The notes: a model not told the origin generated them from the letters alone. DNA of 64,000 nucleotides from Nocardioides currus (GCF_003057875.1 NZ_PYXZ01000013.1:427-64426), one strand, 5' to 3'; counted from the first letter of the stretch, positions 50,625 to 59,559 are shown. A program made the numbers and translations.

Positions 50625-51289
50625 GACAGCACCCGCCAGAAGTCGCGGGCCGCCCGAGCCGTGCCGACGATCGAGCCGGACACCTTGGAGCGGGTGCCCT
50701 CGGCCCGCGGGTGGTAGGCGACGTCGTGCTCGACGACCCGCCACCCGGCGCGGGTGACGGCCTGGAGGAGCTCGACGGGGTAGCCGAAGCGGCGGTCCTG
50801 GAGGTCGAGGTCGAGCATCGCCTGCCGGCGGAAGACCCGCATCGGTGCGATGTCGTGGACGGTCGTGCCGATCGAGCGCCGCAGCCACGCCAGGATCAGC
50901 GCGTTGCCCAGCCGGGCGTGCCACGGCCAGATCCCGCGGCGCGTCGGGCGCCGCCGGCCGACGGCGATGTCCGCGCGCCCCTCCCGCACGTCGGCGAGCA
51001 GCGGGAGCAGGTCGGCGGGGTCGAACGAGCCGTCGCCGTCCATCACCGCGACGTAGTCGTGCGTCGCGGCGACGAGACCGGCGTGGACCGCTGAGCCGTA
51101 GCCGGGCACCGGCTCGACGGCCACACGGGCGCCCACGCCGCGGGCCACCTCGGCCGTGCCGTCGCGCGAACCGTTGTCGACGACGATCACGGCGAGCTCC
51201 GCAGGCACCCTCGACAACAGGGCCGGGAGCGCCAGCGCCTCGTCACGGCACGGCAGCACGAGGTCGCAGACAGTGGTGGCGCTGGTCAT
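50621..51289 (-). CDS. family 2 glycosyltransferase, first gene of the operon
   Basis: A 222-residue GT2 enzyme. LVLPCRDEALALPALLSRVP (8-27) and VIVVDNGSRDGTAEVARG bind the nucleotide; DGDGSFDP (about 98-105) is the metal-binding site; RRRPTRRGIW and HDIAPMRVFRR follow. No membrane helices are seen. The ATG at 51289 has TAGGGT 7 nt upstream, so the operon is likely leaderless at its head. It is divergent from a large membrane protein gene whose own TAGGGT box is 89 nt away. Confidence 0.9.
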   Translation of the reverse strand: MTSATTVCDLVLPCRDEALALPALLSRVPAELAVIVVDNGSRDGTAEVARGVGARVAVEPVPGYGSAVHAGLVAATHDYVAVMDGDGSFDPADLLPLLADVREGRADIAVGRRRPTRRGIWPWHARLGNALILAWLRRSIGTTVHDIAPMRVFRRQAMLDLDLQDRRFGYPVELLQAVTRAGWRVVEHDVAYHPRAEGTRSKVSGSIVGTARAARDFWRVLS

Positions 51290-51296
51290 GCTCTCG

Positions 51297-51302
51297 ACCC
51301 TA
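51297..51302 (-). promoter_or_regulatory. -10 box (TAGGGT) of leaderless GT2 operon
   Basis: TAGGGT on the reverse strand, exactly 7 nt before the ATG at 51289. The same hexamer at the same distance serves the divergent gene. Confidence 0.5.
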
Positions 51303-51390
51303 GGTCGTCCGTTCGCTGAGCGAACCATCCCCAGGGCTTACGAAACTGTGACGGACGATCCCGCCAGGTGGGCCGTGCCCGTGCCACCCC

Positions 51391-51396
51391 TAGGGT
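51391..51396 (+). promoter_or_regulatory. -10 box (TAGGGT) of leaderless membrane-protein gene
   Basis: TAGGGT followed by 7 nt and the ATG at 51404. It forms a mirrored pair with the promoter at 51297-51302. Confidence 0.5.
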
Positions 51397-51403
51397 CGAG
51401 GTC

Positions 51404-52732
51404 ATGACCGCGAGGGACCCGGCCGTGCGAGTGGCCGCGCTGGGCCTGGTGGCCGCGGCGGTCGTCCTGCTCGCGTCCTTCCTCGTCCCTCCGCTCGCGG
51501 GGTGGGACGTCGACGCCCGCAGCGACATGCTCGGTGTGCCGCCCACCCACGGCTACTGGCAGGCCAAGGTCGGCGTCGGCACGCTGCCCGCCATCGTCCT
51601 GGCCGGCCTCGGCGTGTGGCGGGCGGAGGGGTGGGCACGGGCGTGGTCGTGGCGCCGGCTGCTGCTGGCGTCGTACGTCGTCGCGGTGGCGTGGCTGATC
51701 TCCCTGGCGCTCGTCGACGGGACCGACGGGTTGACCCGGGTGATGACCAACCACCACGAGTACCTCATCACCTCCCGCGAGGTCACCGACGTGCCGGCGA
51801 TGCTGCGCGAGTACGTCGACCGGATCCCGAACTCGCACCCGGACAACTGGCCGACCCACCTCGCGGGCCACCCGCCCGGTGCCGTGCTGTTCTTCGTGGC
51901 CCTCGTCCGCGTCGGCCTCGGCGGTGACCTGGCCGCCGCGCTCTCGATCGTGGCGGTCGCGGCCAGCATCCCCGCGGCGACCCTGGTGACGCTGCGCCGG
52001 CTCGGCGTCGACCGGCTCGCGCGGCTGGCGGCCCCCTTCCTCGTGCTGAGCCCGGCCGCGGTCTACCTCGCGGTGTCGGCCGACGCGGTCTTCGCGGCGT
52101 GTGCGGCCTGGGGGCTCGCGGCGCTCGCGGCGTCGGCCACCTCGGTGTCACGGCGTGGTCTCGCCGGCTGGGGCGTCGTCGCCGGCGTGCTGCTCGGCTG
52201 GTGCGTGATGAGCTCCTACGGCCTGCCGCTGCTCGGTGTCCTGGCGCTCGCCGTGCTCTGGCTGGCCCGCTCGTGGTGGCCGCTGCCGATCGCTGCGGCC
52301 GCCGCCCTGGTCGTCGTCCTCGGCTTCGCCGTGGCCGGGTTCGCCTGGTGGGAGGCCTACCCGGTGCTGGTCGACCGCTACTGGGACGGCATCGCGGCGA
52401 CCCGCCCGGCGTCGTACTGGATGTGGGGCAACGTCGGCGCGCTCCTCGTCTCGGCCGGTCCGCTGCTGGGAGCCGGTGTCGCCGTCGCGGCGCGCCGGCA
52501 CTCGGGGGAGGCGCGGACGATGTCGGTGCTCGCGCTGGCTGCACTGGCCTCCGTCGCCATCGCCGACCTCACCCGGATGTCGAAGGCCGAGGTGGAGCGC
52601 ATCTGGCTGCCGTTCGTCCCGTGGATGACGCTGTCGCTGGCGCTGCTGCCGACGACCTGGCGGCGGTGGGGGCTGGCCCTCCAGGTGCTCGCCGCGCTGC
52701 TCGTGCAGCACCTGCTCTACACCTCGTGGTGA
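51404..52732 (+). CDS. polytopic membrane protein, possible GT-C glycosyltransferase
   Basis: A 442-residue protein with about 10-12 hydrophobic helices. A polar loop near residues 118-165 (MTNHHEYLITSREVTDVPAM, then DNWPTHLAGHPPGAVL) has the acidic and His-rich look of the first loop in GT-C enzymes, which use lipid-linked sugars. That assignment is tentative. It is divergent from the GT2 operon and probably part of the same glycan pathway (inference). No ribosome site; leaderless promoter as described. A large hairpin follows at 52733. Confidence 0.78.
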   Translation: MTARDPAVRVAALGLVAAAVVLLASFLVPPLAGWDVDARSDMLGVPPTHGYWQAKVGVGTLPAIVLAGLGVWRAEGWARAWSWRRLLLASYVVAVAWLISLALVDGTDGLTRVMTNHHEYLITSREVTDVPAMLREYVDRIPNSHPDNWPTHLAGHPPGAVLFFVALVRVGLGGDLAAALSIVAVAASIPAATLVTLRRLGVDRLARLAAPFLVLSPAAVYLAVSADAVFAACAAWGLAALAASATSVSRRGLAGWGVVAGVLLGWCVMSSYGLPLLGVLALAVLWLARSWWPLPIAAAAALVVVLGFAVAGFAWWEAYPVLVDRYWDGIAATRPASYWMWGNVGALLVSAGPLLGAGVAVAARRHSGEARTMSVLALAALASVAIADLTRMSKAEVERIWLPFVPWMTLSLALLPTTWRRWGLALQVLAALLVQHLLYTSW

Positions 52733-52779
52733 GTCGAGTGCGCTCCCGGCAGTAGTTGCGCCGGGCCTGCGCACTCGAC
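52733..52779. terminator. bidirectional two-part hairpin between convergent genes
   Basis: GTCGAGTGCGC (52733-52743) pairs with GCGCACTCGAC (52769-52779). Inside, CCCGGC (52745-52750) pairs with GCCGGG (52760-52765). It fills the gap between the membrane protein gene and the epimerase gene. Confidence 0.65.
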
Positions 52780-52783
52780 CGGG

Positions 52784-53833
52784 TCACGTCCGCAGCGGTG
52801 CCGTCGCGAACGCGGCGAGGCCCGTCGCCGGGTCGACCCCGGCGCGGAAGCCGAGCGCGCTGGCGGCCAGCTCCGGGGACGCGACCACGTGCCGCACGTC
52901 GCCGGGACGGAAGCCGCCCGTCACCTCGGGCTCGAGGTCACGCCCCGTCCCTGCGGTGACCTGCCGTGCGACGTCGAGGATCGTGATCGGCGTGCCCGAG
53001 CAGACGTTGTACGCCGCGAAGCGGGGCGTGGCCTCCGACGCCACCTGCTCGAGGGCCAGCACGTTGGCGCGGGCGACGTCGTCGACGTGGACGAAGTCGC
53101 GCACCTGGCCGCCGTCCTCGAAGACCTGCGGCCGCTCACCGCGCTCGAGCGACGACCGGAACATCGCCGCGACGCCGGAGTAGGGGGTGTCGCGCGGCAT
53201 CCCCGGCCCGTAGACGTTGTGGTACCTCAAGGCCACGGCACCGGCTCCCGCCTGCCGCACCCACGACGAGGCGTAGTGCTCCTGGGCCAGCTTGCTCGCG
53301 GCATAGCTGCTGCGCGGGTCGAGCCGGGCATCCTCCGGCACCAGCGCCCACGCGAGCGAGCCGTCGCAGACGGGGCAGTGGTTCTCGAAGTCGCCGCCCT
53401 CGAGGGTGGCGACCTCGCGCGCCGGCGGCTGCTGGGCGCCGTGGTCGGGGCAGGTGTAGCGACCCTCGCCGTACACGACCATCGAGGAGGCCAGGACCAG
53501 CCGGTCGACGCCGGCCTCGTGCATCGCGGCCAGCAGCGCCGTCGTCCCGAGGTCGTTGTGGGAGGCGTAGGCCGGCAGGTCGCCGACGCGCACGCCCGCG
53601 CCGACCAGCGCGGCCTGGTGGCAGACGACGTCGGTGCCGCGCAGCAGGTCTGCCCACTCGTCGGACGCCGCCTCGCGGACGTCCATCAGGTGCACGCCGT
53701 CGGGCGGGACGGCGCTGCCGTGGGCCGAGTCCAGCATCAGGTCGACGCCGACGACCTCGTGGCCGGCGGTGACGAGCTGCTGCCCGATCGCGGTGCCGAT
53801 GAAGCCGGCCGCACCCGTCAGGAGGACCCTCAC
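52784..53833 (-). CDS. NAD-dependent epimerase/dehydratase with a Cys/His-rich insertion
   Basis: A 349-residue extended SDR enzyme. The Rossmann motif is TGAAGFIGTAI (6-16), and the catalytic pair is Tyr177 and Lys181 in SSYAASKLAQE. Between them and strand 5 lies CPDH (Cys128, His131) and CPVC (Cys153, Cys156), spaced like a zinc ribbon, which most sugar epimerases lack. The GTG at 53833 overlaps the mtnP stop (GTGA). It probably acts on a nucleotide sugar used by the nearby glycosyltransferases (inference). Confidence 0.88.
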   Translation of the reverse strand: MRVLLTGAAGFIGTAIGQQLVTAGHEVVGVDLMLDSAHGSAVPPDGVHLMDVREAASDEWADLLRGTDVVCHQAALVGAGVRVGDLPAYASHNDLGTTALLAAMHEAGVDRLVLASSMVVYGEGRYTCPDHGAQQPPAREVATLEGGDFENHCPVCDGSLAWALVPEDARLDPRSSYAASKLAQEHYASSWVRQAGAGAVALRYHNVYGPGMPRDTPYSGVAAMFRSSLERGERPQVFEDGGQVRDFVHVDDVARANVLALEQVASEATPRFAAYNVCSGTPITILDVARQVTAGTGRDLEPEVTGGFRPGDVRHVVASPELAASALGFRAGVDPATGLAAFATAPLRT

Positions 53834-54630
53834 CGGCCCGGCACCTCGTAGGTCAGCTCGACGCCGTCCCACCACGAGCCGCAAGCGCAGTCGTCGGGAT
53901 CGGGCAGCGCGCCGATCGCGTCGGAGAGCAGGCCGGTCAGGCGCTCGAGGTTGGCCCGGAAGAGCGCGAAGACGTCCTCCTGCCCGACGCCCTCGCCGGA
54001 CTCGGCGCCGGCGTCCATGTCGGTCACCAGCGCGAGGGAGGCGTAGCACTGGCCCATCTCGCGCGCGAGCGCGGCCTCGGGGGCGCCGGTCATGTTGATC
54101 AGGTCCCAGCCCTGCTCGGCGTAGTGGCGCGACTCCGCGCGGGTCGAGAAGCGCGGGCCTTCGACGACCACCATCGTGGCCCCGTCGTGCACGTCCGGGT
54201 CCGCACCGGACAACGCGGCGCGCACACCCGGGCAGTACGGGTCGGCGAACGGCAGGTGCACGGCGCCGGACTCGACGAACGAGCCGACGCGGCGGAAGGT
54301 CCGGTCGACCAGCTGGTCGGGGACGACGAGGTCCCCGGGCGCGACGCTGTCGCGGAGCCCGCCCACCGCGCAGGGCGCGAGCACCTGTCGTACGCCGAGC
54401 GAGCGCAGGGCCCAGGCGTTGGCGCGGTAGCCGATGCCGTGGGGTGGCGCCTCGTGGTGCTTGCCGTGGCGGGGGAGGAAGGCGACCGACCGGCCGGCCA
54501 CCTCTCCCACCGCGATCGGCGCCGACGGGGCGCCGTACGGTGTCGCGACCTCGTGCTCCGTCGCGTCGCGCAGGAAGGAGTAGAACCCGGAGCCACCGAT
54601 CACGGCCACGTCAGCGCGAGGGGTCGTCAT
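53830..54630 (-). CDS. mtnP: S-methyl-5'-thioadenosine phosphorylase
   Basis: A 266-residue purine-nucleoside-phosphorylase-fold enzyme that splits methylthioadenosine to adenine and methylthioribose-1-phosphate. The motifs IGGSGFYSF (11-19), LPRHGKHHEAPPH (52-64), VVEGPRFSTRAE and NMTGAPEAALARE match MtnP. It is co-translated with the epimerase (GTGA overlap). It begins close to rnpB on the same strand. It could salvage product of SAM-dependent reactions or act on a related nucleoside in the pathway; the salvage role is established for the family. Confidence 0.92.
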   Translation of the reverse strand: MTTPRADVAVIGGSGFYSFLRDATEHEVATPYGAPSAPIAVGEVAGRSVAFLPRHGKHHEAPPHGIGYRANAWALRSLGVRQVLAPCAVGGLRDSVAPGDLVVPDQLVDRTFRRVGSFVESGAVHLPFADPYCPGVRAALSGADPDVHDGATMVVVEGPRFSTRAESRHYAEQGWDLINMTGAPEAALAREMGQCYASLALVTDMDAGAESGEGVGQEDVFALFRANLERLTGLLSDAIGALPDPDDCACGSWWDGVELTYEVPGR

Positions 54631-54658
54631 GTCGTCACCCTAGCCAGCGACCCCTGTG

Positions 54659-55047
<389 letters not shown>

Positions 55048-55075
55048 GACCCCAGTGTGGCAGGAGCAGGCCCGC

Positions 55076-55915
55076 TCAGGCGAGTCGGGTGATGTCGACC
55101 TGCACACGCATCGACGACGTCGCGGAACCCGAGTAGATGCCGTGCAGGGGGCGTACGTCGAGGTAGTCGCGCCCGGTCGCCACGACGACCCACCGATCGC
55201 CCGGCTCCAGGTCGTTCGTCGGGTCGTAGGCGTGCCACCCGTCGTCCCACCACTCGATCCACGCGTGCGACTCGCCGGCGACCGTCTCGCCGATGGCGGC
55301 GTCGGCGAGCGGGTGCAGGTAGCCCGACACGTAGCGCGCCGGGATCCCCATGCTGCGCAGGCCCCCCAGGGCGAGGTGTGCCATGTCCTGGCACACGCCG
55401 GCGCGCTGCTCCCACGCCTCGGCGGCCGGGGTGGTGGTGATCGTGGTGCCGGGGATGTAGGACACCTCGCGGTGGACGAACTCGCACATCGCGCGCGCCG
55501 CCTCCGCCGGGCGCGACGAGGACGCCGCGAGCTCGCGGGCCTGGGCGACGACCTCCTCCGGCGGGGCCACTAGGTCGGGCAGCTCGAGGTACTCGGTCCA
55601 CCGGTCGCTGATCCCGGGATCGGACAGGTCCTCCCACGACAGCGCCGGCAGCGGCGCGGGCGCGCGCTCGGTGTGGACGGTCGAGGTGGCAGTGATGGTC
55701 ATGGTGTCGTGCGGGTCGAGCACCTCGAAGGTGGTGACCTCGGTGCCGAAGTAGTCGCGGTAGGACGCCGACCACGGCGTCGGGCTGACCTGCACGCGGG
55801 TGTGCACCACGATCTGACCGGGCGCGGTCAACGGTGTCATCCGGGCCTGGTTGTAGGACGCCAGCGCCTTGCCCTCGTAGGAGAAGACGGTCGTGTGGAC
55901 GATTCGCAGCTGCAT
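55076..55915 (-). CDS. transglutaminase-like cysteine protease-fold protein
   Basis: A 279-residue protein. The N-terminal beta-rich domain (1-115, RIVHTTVFSYEGKALASYNQARMTP) is the bacterial transglutaminase-like N-domain. The catalytic triad is Cys175 (RAGVCQDMAH), His217 (SHAWIEWW) and Asp231 (HAYDPTND). The ATG overlaps the alpha-E gene stop (TGATG). The trio ATP-grasp, alpha-E and transglutaminase is common in bacteria (M. tuberculosis Rv2411c-Rv2409c, from memory). It probably makes or cleaves amide bonds in a peptide-like product; the product is unknown. Confidence 0.93.
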   Translation of the reverse strand: MQLRIVHTTVFSYEGKALASYNQARMTPLTAPGQIVVHTRVQVSPTPWSASYRDYFGTEVTTFEVLDPHDTMTITATSTVHTERAPAPLPALSWEDLSDPGISDRWTEYLELPDLVAPPEEVVAQARELAASSSRPAEAARAMCEFVHREVSYIPGTTITTTPAAEAWEQRAGVCQDMAHLALGGLRSMGIPARYVSGYLHPLADAAIGETVAGESHAWIEWWDDGWHAYDPTNDLEPGDRWVVVATGRDYLDVRPLHGIYSGSATSSMRVQVDITRLA

Positions 55916-56844
55916 CAGATCCGACCCCCGTGCCAGTTGGTGCCTTCGGAGCCGGCGAAGAACCGGCGGGTGACCGACTCGGTCGCCAGGGCGGTGGTGA
56001 GCTGGAGCTTCTCCATCTCGCCCGGCAGGTCGGCCACGACGTCGCTCAGCGCGCGGTACTCGAGGTCGGCACGGGTGCGACCGATCAACCGCAACGCGTC
56101 GTTCTGGAAGCCGGCCCGTCCGCCGGCCTCGAGGTTGTCCAGGCACTGCTCGGCGCGGTTGAGCGAGAAGACCACCGACCGCGGGAAGAGCCGGTCGAGG
56201 AGCAGGAACTCCGCCGCCCCGCGCTCGGTCTCGGCCCCCTTGTAGGTCCGCAGGAACGCCTCGTAGCCACCGCAGGCACGCAGCGTGCTGGTCCACGGAG
56301 CGCCCACGCCGCCCGCGTAGGCCGCCGTGGCGACCAACCGGGAGGTCATGTCGGCGCGTTCGAGGCACCGACCGAGGATCAGGAACTGCCAGCCCTCGTC
56401 GCGCGTCATGGTCGCGTCGGCGGCGCCGTTGATGAGGGCTGCTCGGTCACGGACCCAGCTGAAGCCGGACGCCGGGCCCTGCGCGCGGAACTGCCCGGTG
56501 ACGACCGAGCGGTGCGTGGTGTTGATCGACTCCCACATGGCGACCGACAGGGTCTCGCGGGCCCGGCGGGCGCTCTCGCGCGCGGCCGCGAGCACGGCGG
56601 CGACCGAGGCGGGGGCCGTGCTGTCGTAGGCGAGCTGCTCCAGCATGAAGCGGGTGTCGACGGTGACGTCGTCGGCCACCTCGACCCCCATGATCGCGAG
56701 CAGGTTGCGGCAGGTGGTCTCCTCCGGGTGGGAGGTGTCCTCCAGCAGCAGCTGCGTCTGCACGTCGAGGATGCGGGCCGTGTCCTCGGCGCGCTCGACG
56801 TAGCGACCGATCCAGAACATGGACTGGGCGATGCGGCTCAGCAC
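55915..56844 (-). CDS. alpha-E domain protein (DUF403)
   Basis: A 309-residue mostly helical protein that opens with LSRIAQSMFWIGRYVERAEDTARIL, the alpha-E family signature; the related WQFLILGRCLERADMTSRLV follows near residue 150. No catalytic motif is evident; it is thought to accompany the ATP-grasp enzyme. The GTG at 56844 overlaps the ATP-grasp gene by 7 nt. It sits between its two standard partners. Confidence 0.93.
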   Translation of the reverse strand: MLSRIAQSMFWIGRYVERAEDTARILDVQTQLLLEDTSHPEETTCRNLLAIMGVEVADDVTVDTRFMLEQLAYDSTAPASVAAVLAAARESARRARETLSVAMWESINTTHRSVVTGQFRAQGPASGFSWVRDRAALINGAADATMTRDEGWQFLILGRCLERADMTSRLVATAAYAGGVGAPWTSTLRACGGYEAFLRTYKGAETERGAAEFLLLDRLFPRSVVFSLNRAEQCLDNLEAGGRAGFQNDALRLIGRTRADLEYRALSDVVADLPGEMEKLQLTTALATESVTRRFFAGSEGTNWHGGRI

Positions 56845-58424
56845 GGGTCGCCTCCCCACTCGTCGCGGCTCTGCTGCTGCTGCTCCTGCTGGTCGCGACC
56901 GCTGGTCAGGTCCTCGATCGCCGGTCCGTTGCTGGGCGGCTCCGCCGGGCGCGCGGTCACCGTGACCTCCTCGCGGGGAGCGCCGGACTGGGTGCCCGCC
57001 AGCACCCACGTGTCCTTGGAGCCGCCACCACGTGAGGAGTTCACGATCAGCTCGCCCTCGGCCAGCGCGACCCGGGTGAGCCCGCCGGGCAGCACCCACA
57101 CCTTGGAGCCGTCGTTGACCGCGAACGGACGCAGGTCCACGTGTCGCGGCCCCATGGTGCCGTCGATGAAGGTGGGCACCGTGGACAGCTGCACCACCGG
57201 CTGGGCGATGAAGTCGCGCGGCTCGGCCATCACCTTCACGCGCAGGTCGTCGAGCTCGGCCCGGCTGGCCGCCGGGCCGATGACGATGCCCTTGCCGCCG
57301 GAGCCGTCGACCGGCTTGACGACGAGCTCGTCGAGCCGGTCCAGGACCTCCTCGCGGGCGTCCGCGTCGCCGAGCCGCCACGTGTCGACGTTGCGGAGCA
57401 CGGGTTCCTCGCCGAGGTAGTAGCGGATGAGGTCGGGCACGTAGGTGTAGACGAGCTTGTCGTCGGCGACGCCGTTGCCGATGGCGTTGGCGAGCACGAC
57501 CTGGCCCGAGCGGGCGGCGTCGACCAGACCCGGGCAGCCGAGCATCGAGTCGCCACGGAAGTGCACCGGGTCGAGGAACTCGTCGTCGACGCGCCGGTAG
57601 ATCACGTGCACGGGCTCGGGACCGTTGGTCGTGCGCATCATCACGCGACCGCGCCGGCACTCCAGGTCGCGACCCTCGACCAGCTCGACGCCCATCGTGC
57701 GAGCGAGCAGCGCGTGCTCGAAGTAGGCGCCGTTGAAGACGCCCGGCGTCAGCACGACGACGGTCGGGTCGGCGACACCGGCCGGGGCGGCGGCACGCAG
57801 CGCCGCCAGCAGCCGCTGCGGGTAGCCCGCGACCGGTCGGATCCGGTGGGACGCGAAGGTCTCGGGGAGTGCGGAGGCGATGGCGCGCCGGTTGGTCATC
57901 ACGTACGACACCCCCGACGGCACCCGGACGTTGTCCTCGAGCACCCGGAACTCACCCGCGTCGTCGCGGATCAGGTCGATCCCGCTGACGTGCACGCGCA
58001 CCCCGTTGGGCGGGCGGATGCTCGCGGCCGCGCGGTGGAAGTGCGAGGACGTGGCGATCACCCGGCGCGGGATGACACCGTCGGCGAAGACCTGACCGGT
58101 GTCGTACACGTCGGACAGGAACGCCTCCAGGGCCCGCACCCGCTGGGCGACGCCGCGTTCGATGGTGACGAAGGCCTCCTGCTCGATGACCCGCGGCAGG
58201 ATGTCGAGCGGGAACGCCCGCTCCTCACCACCGATGTCGAAGGTGACGCCCTGGTCGAGGTAGCTCGACTGGAGCGCCTCGACGCGAGCGGCCAGCTCGG
58301 CCCGGGTCATGCTGTCGAGCGTCTGGCGCACCGCCCCGTAGGCGGGGCGGGGGCCGGCGCCGTCGAACATCTCGTCGTAGGCCGCGCCCTGGCCTCCGGG
58401 GTAGTTCGCGAACATCGAGTCCAT
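56838..58424 (-). CDS. circularly permuted ATP-grasp ligase
   Basis: A 528-residue circularly permuted type 2 ATP-grasp protein, expected to form amide bonds with ATP. The motifs DNVRVPSGVSYVM (about 165-177), DELVVKPVDGSGGKGIVIGP (nucleotide-binding, about 365-384) and VDLRPFAVNDGSKVWVLPGGLTRVAL are typical. The Gln-rich C-terminus (DQQEQQQQSRDE) is probably disordered. It heads the three-gene operon. A TAGGGT box 8 nt before the ATG at 58424 suggests a near-leaderless transcript. Confidence 0.93.
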   Translation of the reverse strand: MDSMFANYPGGQGAAYDEMFDGAGPRPAYGAVRQTLDSMTRAELAARVEALQSSYLDQGVTFDIGGEERAFPLDILPRVIEQEAFVTIERGVAQRVRALEAFLSDVYDTGQVFADGVIPRRVIATSSHFHRAAASIRPPNGVRVHVSGIDLIRDDAGEFRVLEDNVRVPSGVSYVMTNRRAIASALPETFASHRIRPVAGYPQRLLAALRAAAPAGVADPTVVVLTPGVFNGAYFEHALLARTMGVELVEGRDLECRRGRVMMRTTNGPEPVHVIYRRVDDEFLDPVHFRGDSMLGCPGLVDAARSGQVVLANAIGNGVADDKLVYTYVPDLIRYYLGEEPVLRNVDTWRLGDADAREEVLDRLDELVVKPVDGSGGKGIVIGPAASRAELDDLRVKVMAEPRDFIAQPVVQLSTVPTFIDGTMGPRHVDLRPFAVNDGSKVWVLPGGLTRVALAEGELIVNSSRGGGSKDTWVLAGTQSGAPREEVTVTARPAEPPSNGPAIEDLTSGRDQQEQQQQSRDEWGGDPC

Positions 58425-58432
58425 GCTGCGCC

Positions 58433-58438
58433 ACCCTA
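58433..58438 (-). promoter_or_regulatory. -10 box (TAGGGT) of ATP-grasp operon
   Basis: TAGGGT on the reverse strand, 8 nt before the ATG at 58424 and just after the map gene. No ribosome site is visible. Confidence 0.45.
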
Positions 58439-58460
58439 GGGCCAGCCGGGCCGGCCCGGG

Positions 58461-59309
58461 TCACGGATTGGTCAGGACCTCGGCACCGGTCGGTGTCACC
58501 AGCAGGGTGTGCTCGAACTGCGCGCTGCGCTTCAGGTCGCGCGTGACGACCGTCCACTCGTCGTCCCACATGGTCCAGTCCGGGGTGCCGAGGTTGAGCA
58601 TCGGCTCGATGGTGAACGTCATCCCGACCTTGATCTCCTCGTCGTGGTACGTCGAGTCGAAGTGCGGGATCACCAGACCGGAGTGGAAGCTGGTGCCGAT
58701 GCCGTGGCCGGTGAAGTCCCGCACGACGCCGTAGCCGAAGCGCGCGGCGTAGGCCTCGATCACCCGGCCGATGACGTTGACCCGGCGCCCGGGCTTGACC
58801 GCCTTGATCGCCCGGTCGAGCGCGGTCCTGGTGCGCTCGACCAGCAACCGCGACTCCTCGTCGACGTCGCCGGCCAGGAAGGTGGCGTTGGTGTCGCCGT
58901 GCACCCCGTGGATGAAGGCGGTGATGTCGATGTTGACGATGTCGCCGTCCTGGACGACGGTCCCGTCCGGGATGCCGTGGCAGATCACCTCGTTGACGCT
59001 CGAGCACAGCGACTTGGGGAAGCCCTTGTAGCCCAGGGTCGAGGGGTAGGCGCCATGGTCGCAGAGGAACTCGTGCCCGATCCGGTCGAGCTCGTCGGTC
59101 GTGATCCCGGGGGCGACGGACGCACCGACCAGCTCCCGGGCCTGGGCGGCCAGACGACTGGCGATCCGCATCTTCTCGATCGTCTCCGCGTCCTTCACCT
59201 CGGAGCCCGTGAACGGCGTGGGGGAGGGCTGGTCGACGTACTCCGGACGGGCGATCGAGGCGGGCACGGCACGCCGCGGGGAGACGACGGCGGGGGCTAC
59301 AGGACTCAC
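58461..59309 (-). CDS. map: methionine aminopeptidase, type I
   Basis: A 282-residue enzyme that removes N-terminal Met from nascent proteins. The five metal ligands are Asp128, Asp139, His202, Glu235 and a late Glu in SAQFEHTLLV; His111 (VICHGIPDG) is the substrate-contact residue. An N-terminal extension (about 1-40, Pro-rich) precedes the core, as in the longer actinobacterial MAP. The GTG at 59309 is supported by TACACT 7 nt upstream; an in-frame upstream start would add 21 poorly placed residues. It is divergent from a small SPOR-like gene. Confidence 0.95.
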   Translation of the reverse strand: MSPVAPAVVSPRRAVPASIARPEYVDQPSPTPFTGSEVKDAETIEKMRIASRLAAQARELVGASVAPGITTDELDRIGHEFLCDHGAYPSTLGYKGFPKSLCSSVNEVICHGIPDGTVVQDGDIVNIDITAFIHGVHGDTNATFLAGDVDEESRLLVERTRTALDRAIKAVKPGRRVNVIGRVIEAYAARFGYGVVRDFTGHGIGTSFHSGLVIPHFDSTYHDEEIKVGMTFTIEPMLNLGTPDWTMWDDEWTVVTRDLKRSAQFEHTLLVTPTGAEVLTNP

Positions 59310-59316
59310 GGCAGCG

Positions 59317-59322
59317 AGTGTA
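59317..59322 (-). promoter_or_regulatory. -10 box (TACACT) of leaderless map, overlapping the divergent promoter
   Basis: TACACT on the reverse strand, 7 nt before the map GTG. Its last two bases on the forward strand are also the first two of the opposite TAGTTT box. Confidence 0.5.
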
Positions 59323-59326
59323 GTTT
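59321..59326 (+). promoter_or_regulatory. -10 box (TAGTTT) of leaderless SPOR-like gene
   Basis: TAGTTT followed by 7 nt and the ATG at 59334. It overlaps the map -10 box by 2 bp, so polymerase cannot serve both at once. Confidence 0.5.
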
Positions 59327-59333
59327 CTCGGAC

Positions 59334-59558
59334 ATGAGCGAGAGTGAGTACTGGTTCTGCCTCACCCACCACACCGTCGAGGGTGCCGACGGCTGCCGCG
59401 CCAAGGACCGTCTCGGGCCCTACTCGTCGGCCGAAGAGGCGTCGCGCGCGCTCGACAAGGTCGCGGAGCGCAACGAGGAGTGGGACAACGACCCGAAGTG
59501 GAACGACGACGGTCCGGGGTCGGGCGACGGTCTCACCGACGGCACGCCCGACAACTGA
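59334..59558 (+). CDS. 74-residue acidic protein, SPOR-like
   Basis: A small, strongly acidic protein beside map in actinobacteria, often annotated as a SPOR-domain protein. The first half has WFCLTHHTVEGADGC with Cys9, His12, His13 and Cys21, a possible metal site. The middle SSAEEASRALDKVAERNEEWDND is helical and acidic. The tail is Asp/Gly-rich. The gene reads divergently from map from an overlapping leaderless promoter. The true function is unknown. Confidence 0.85.
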   Translation: MSESEYWFCLTHHTVEGADGCRAKDRLGPYSSAEEASRALDKVAERNEEWDNDPKWNDDGPGSGDGLTDGTPDN

Positions 59559-59559
59559 C

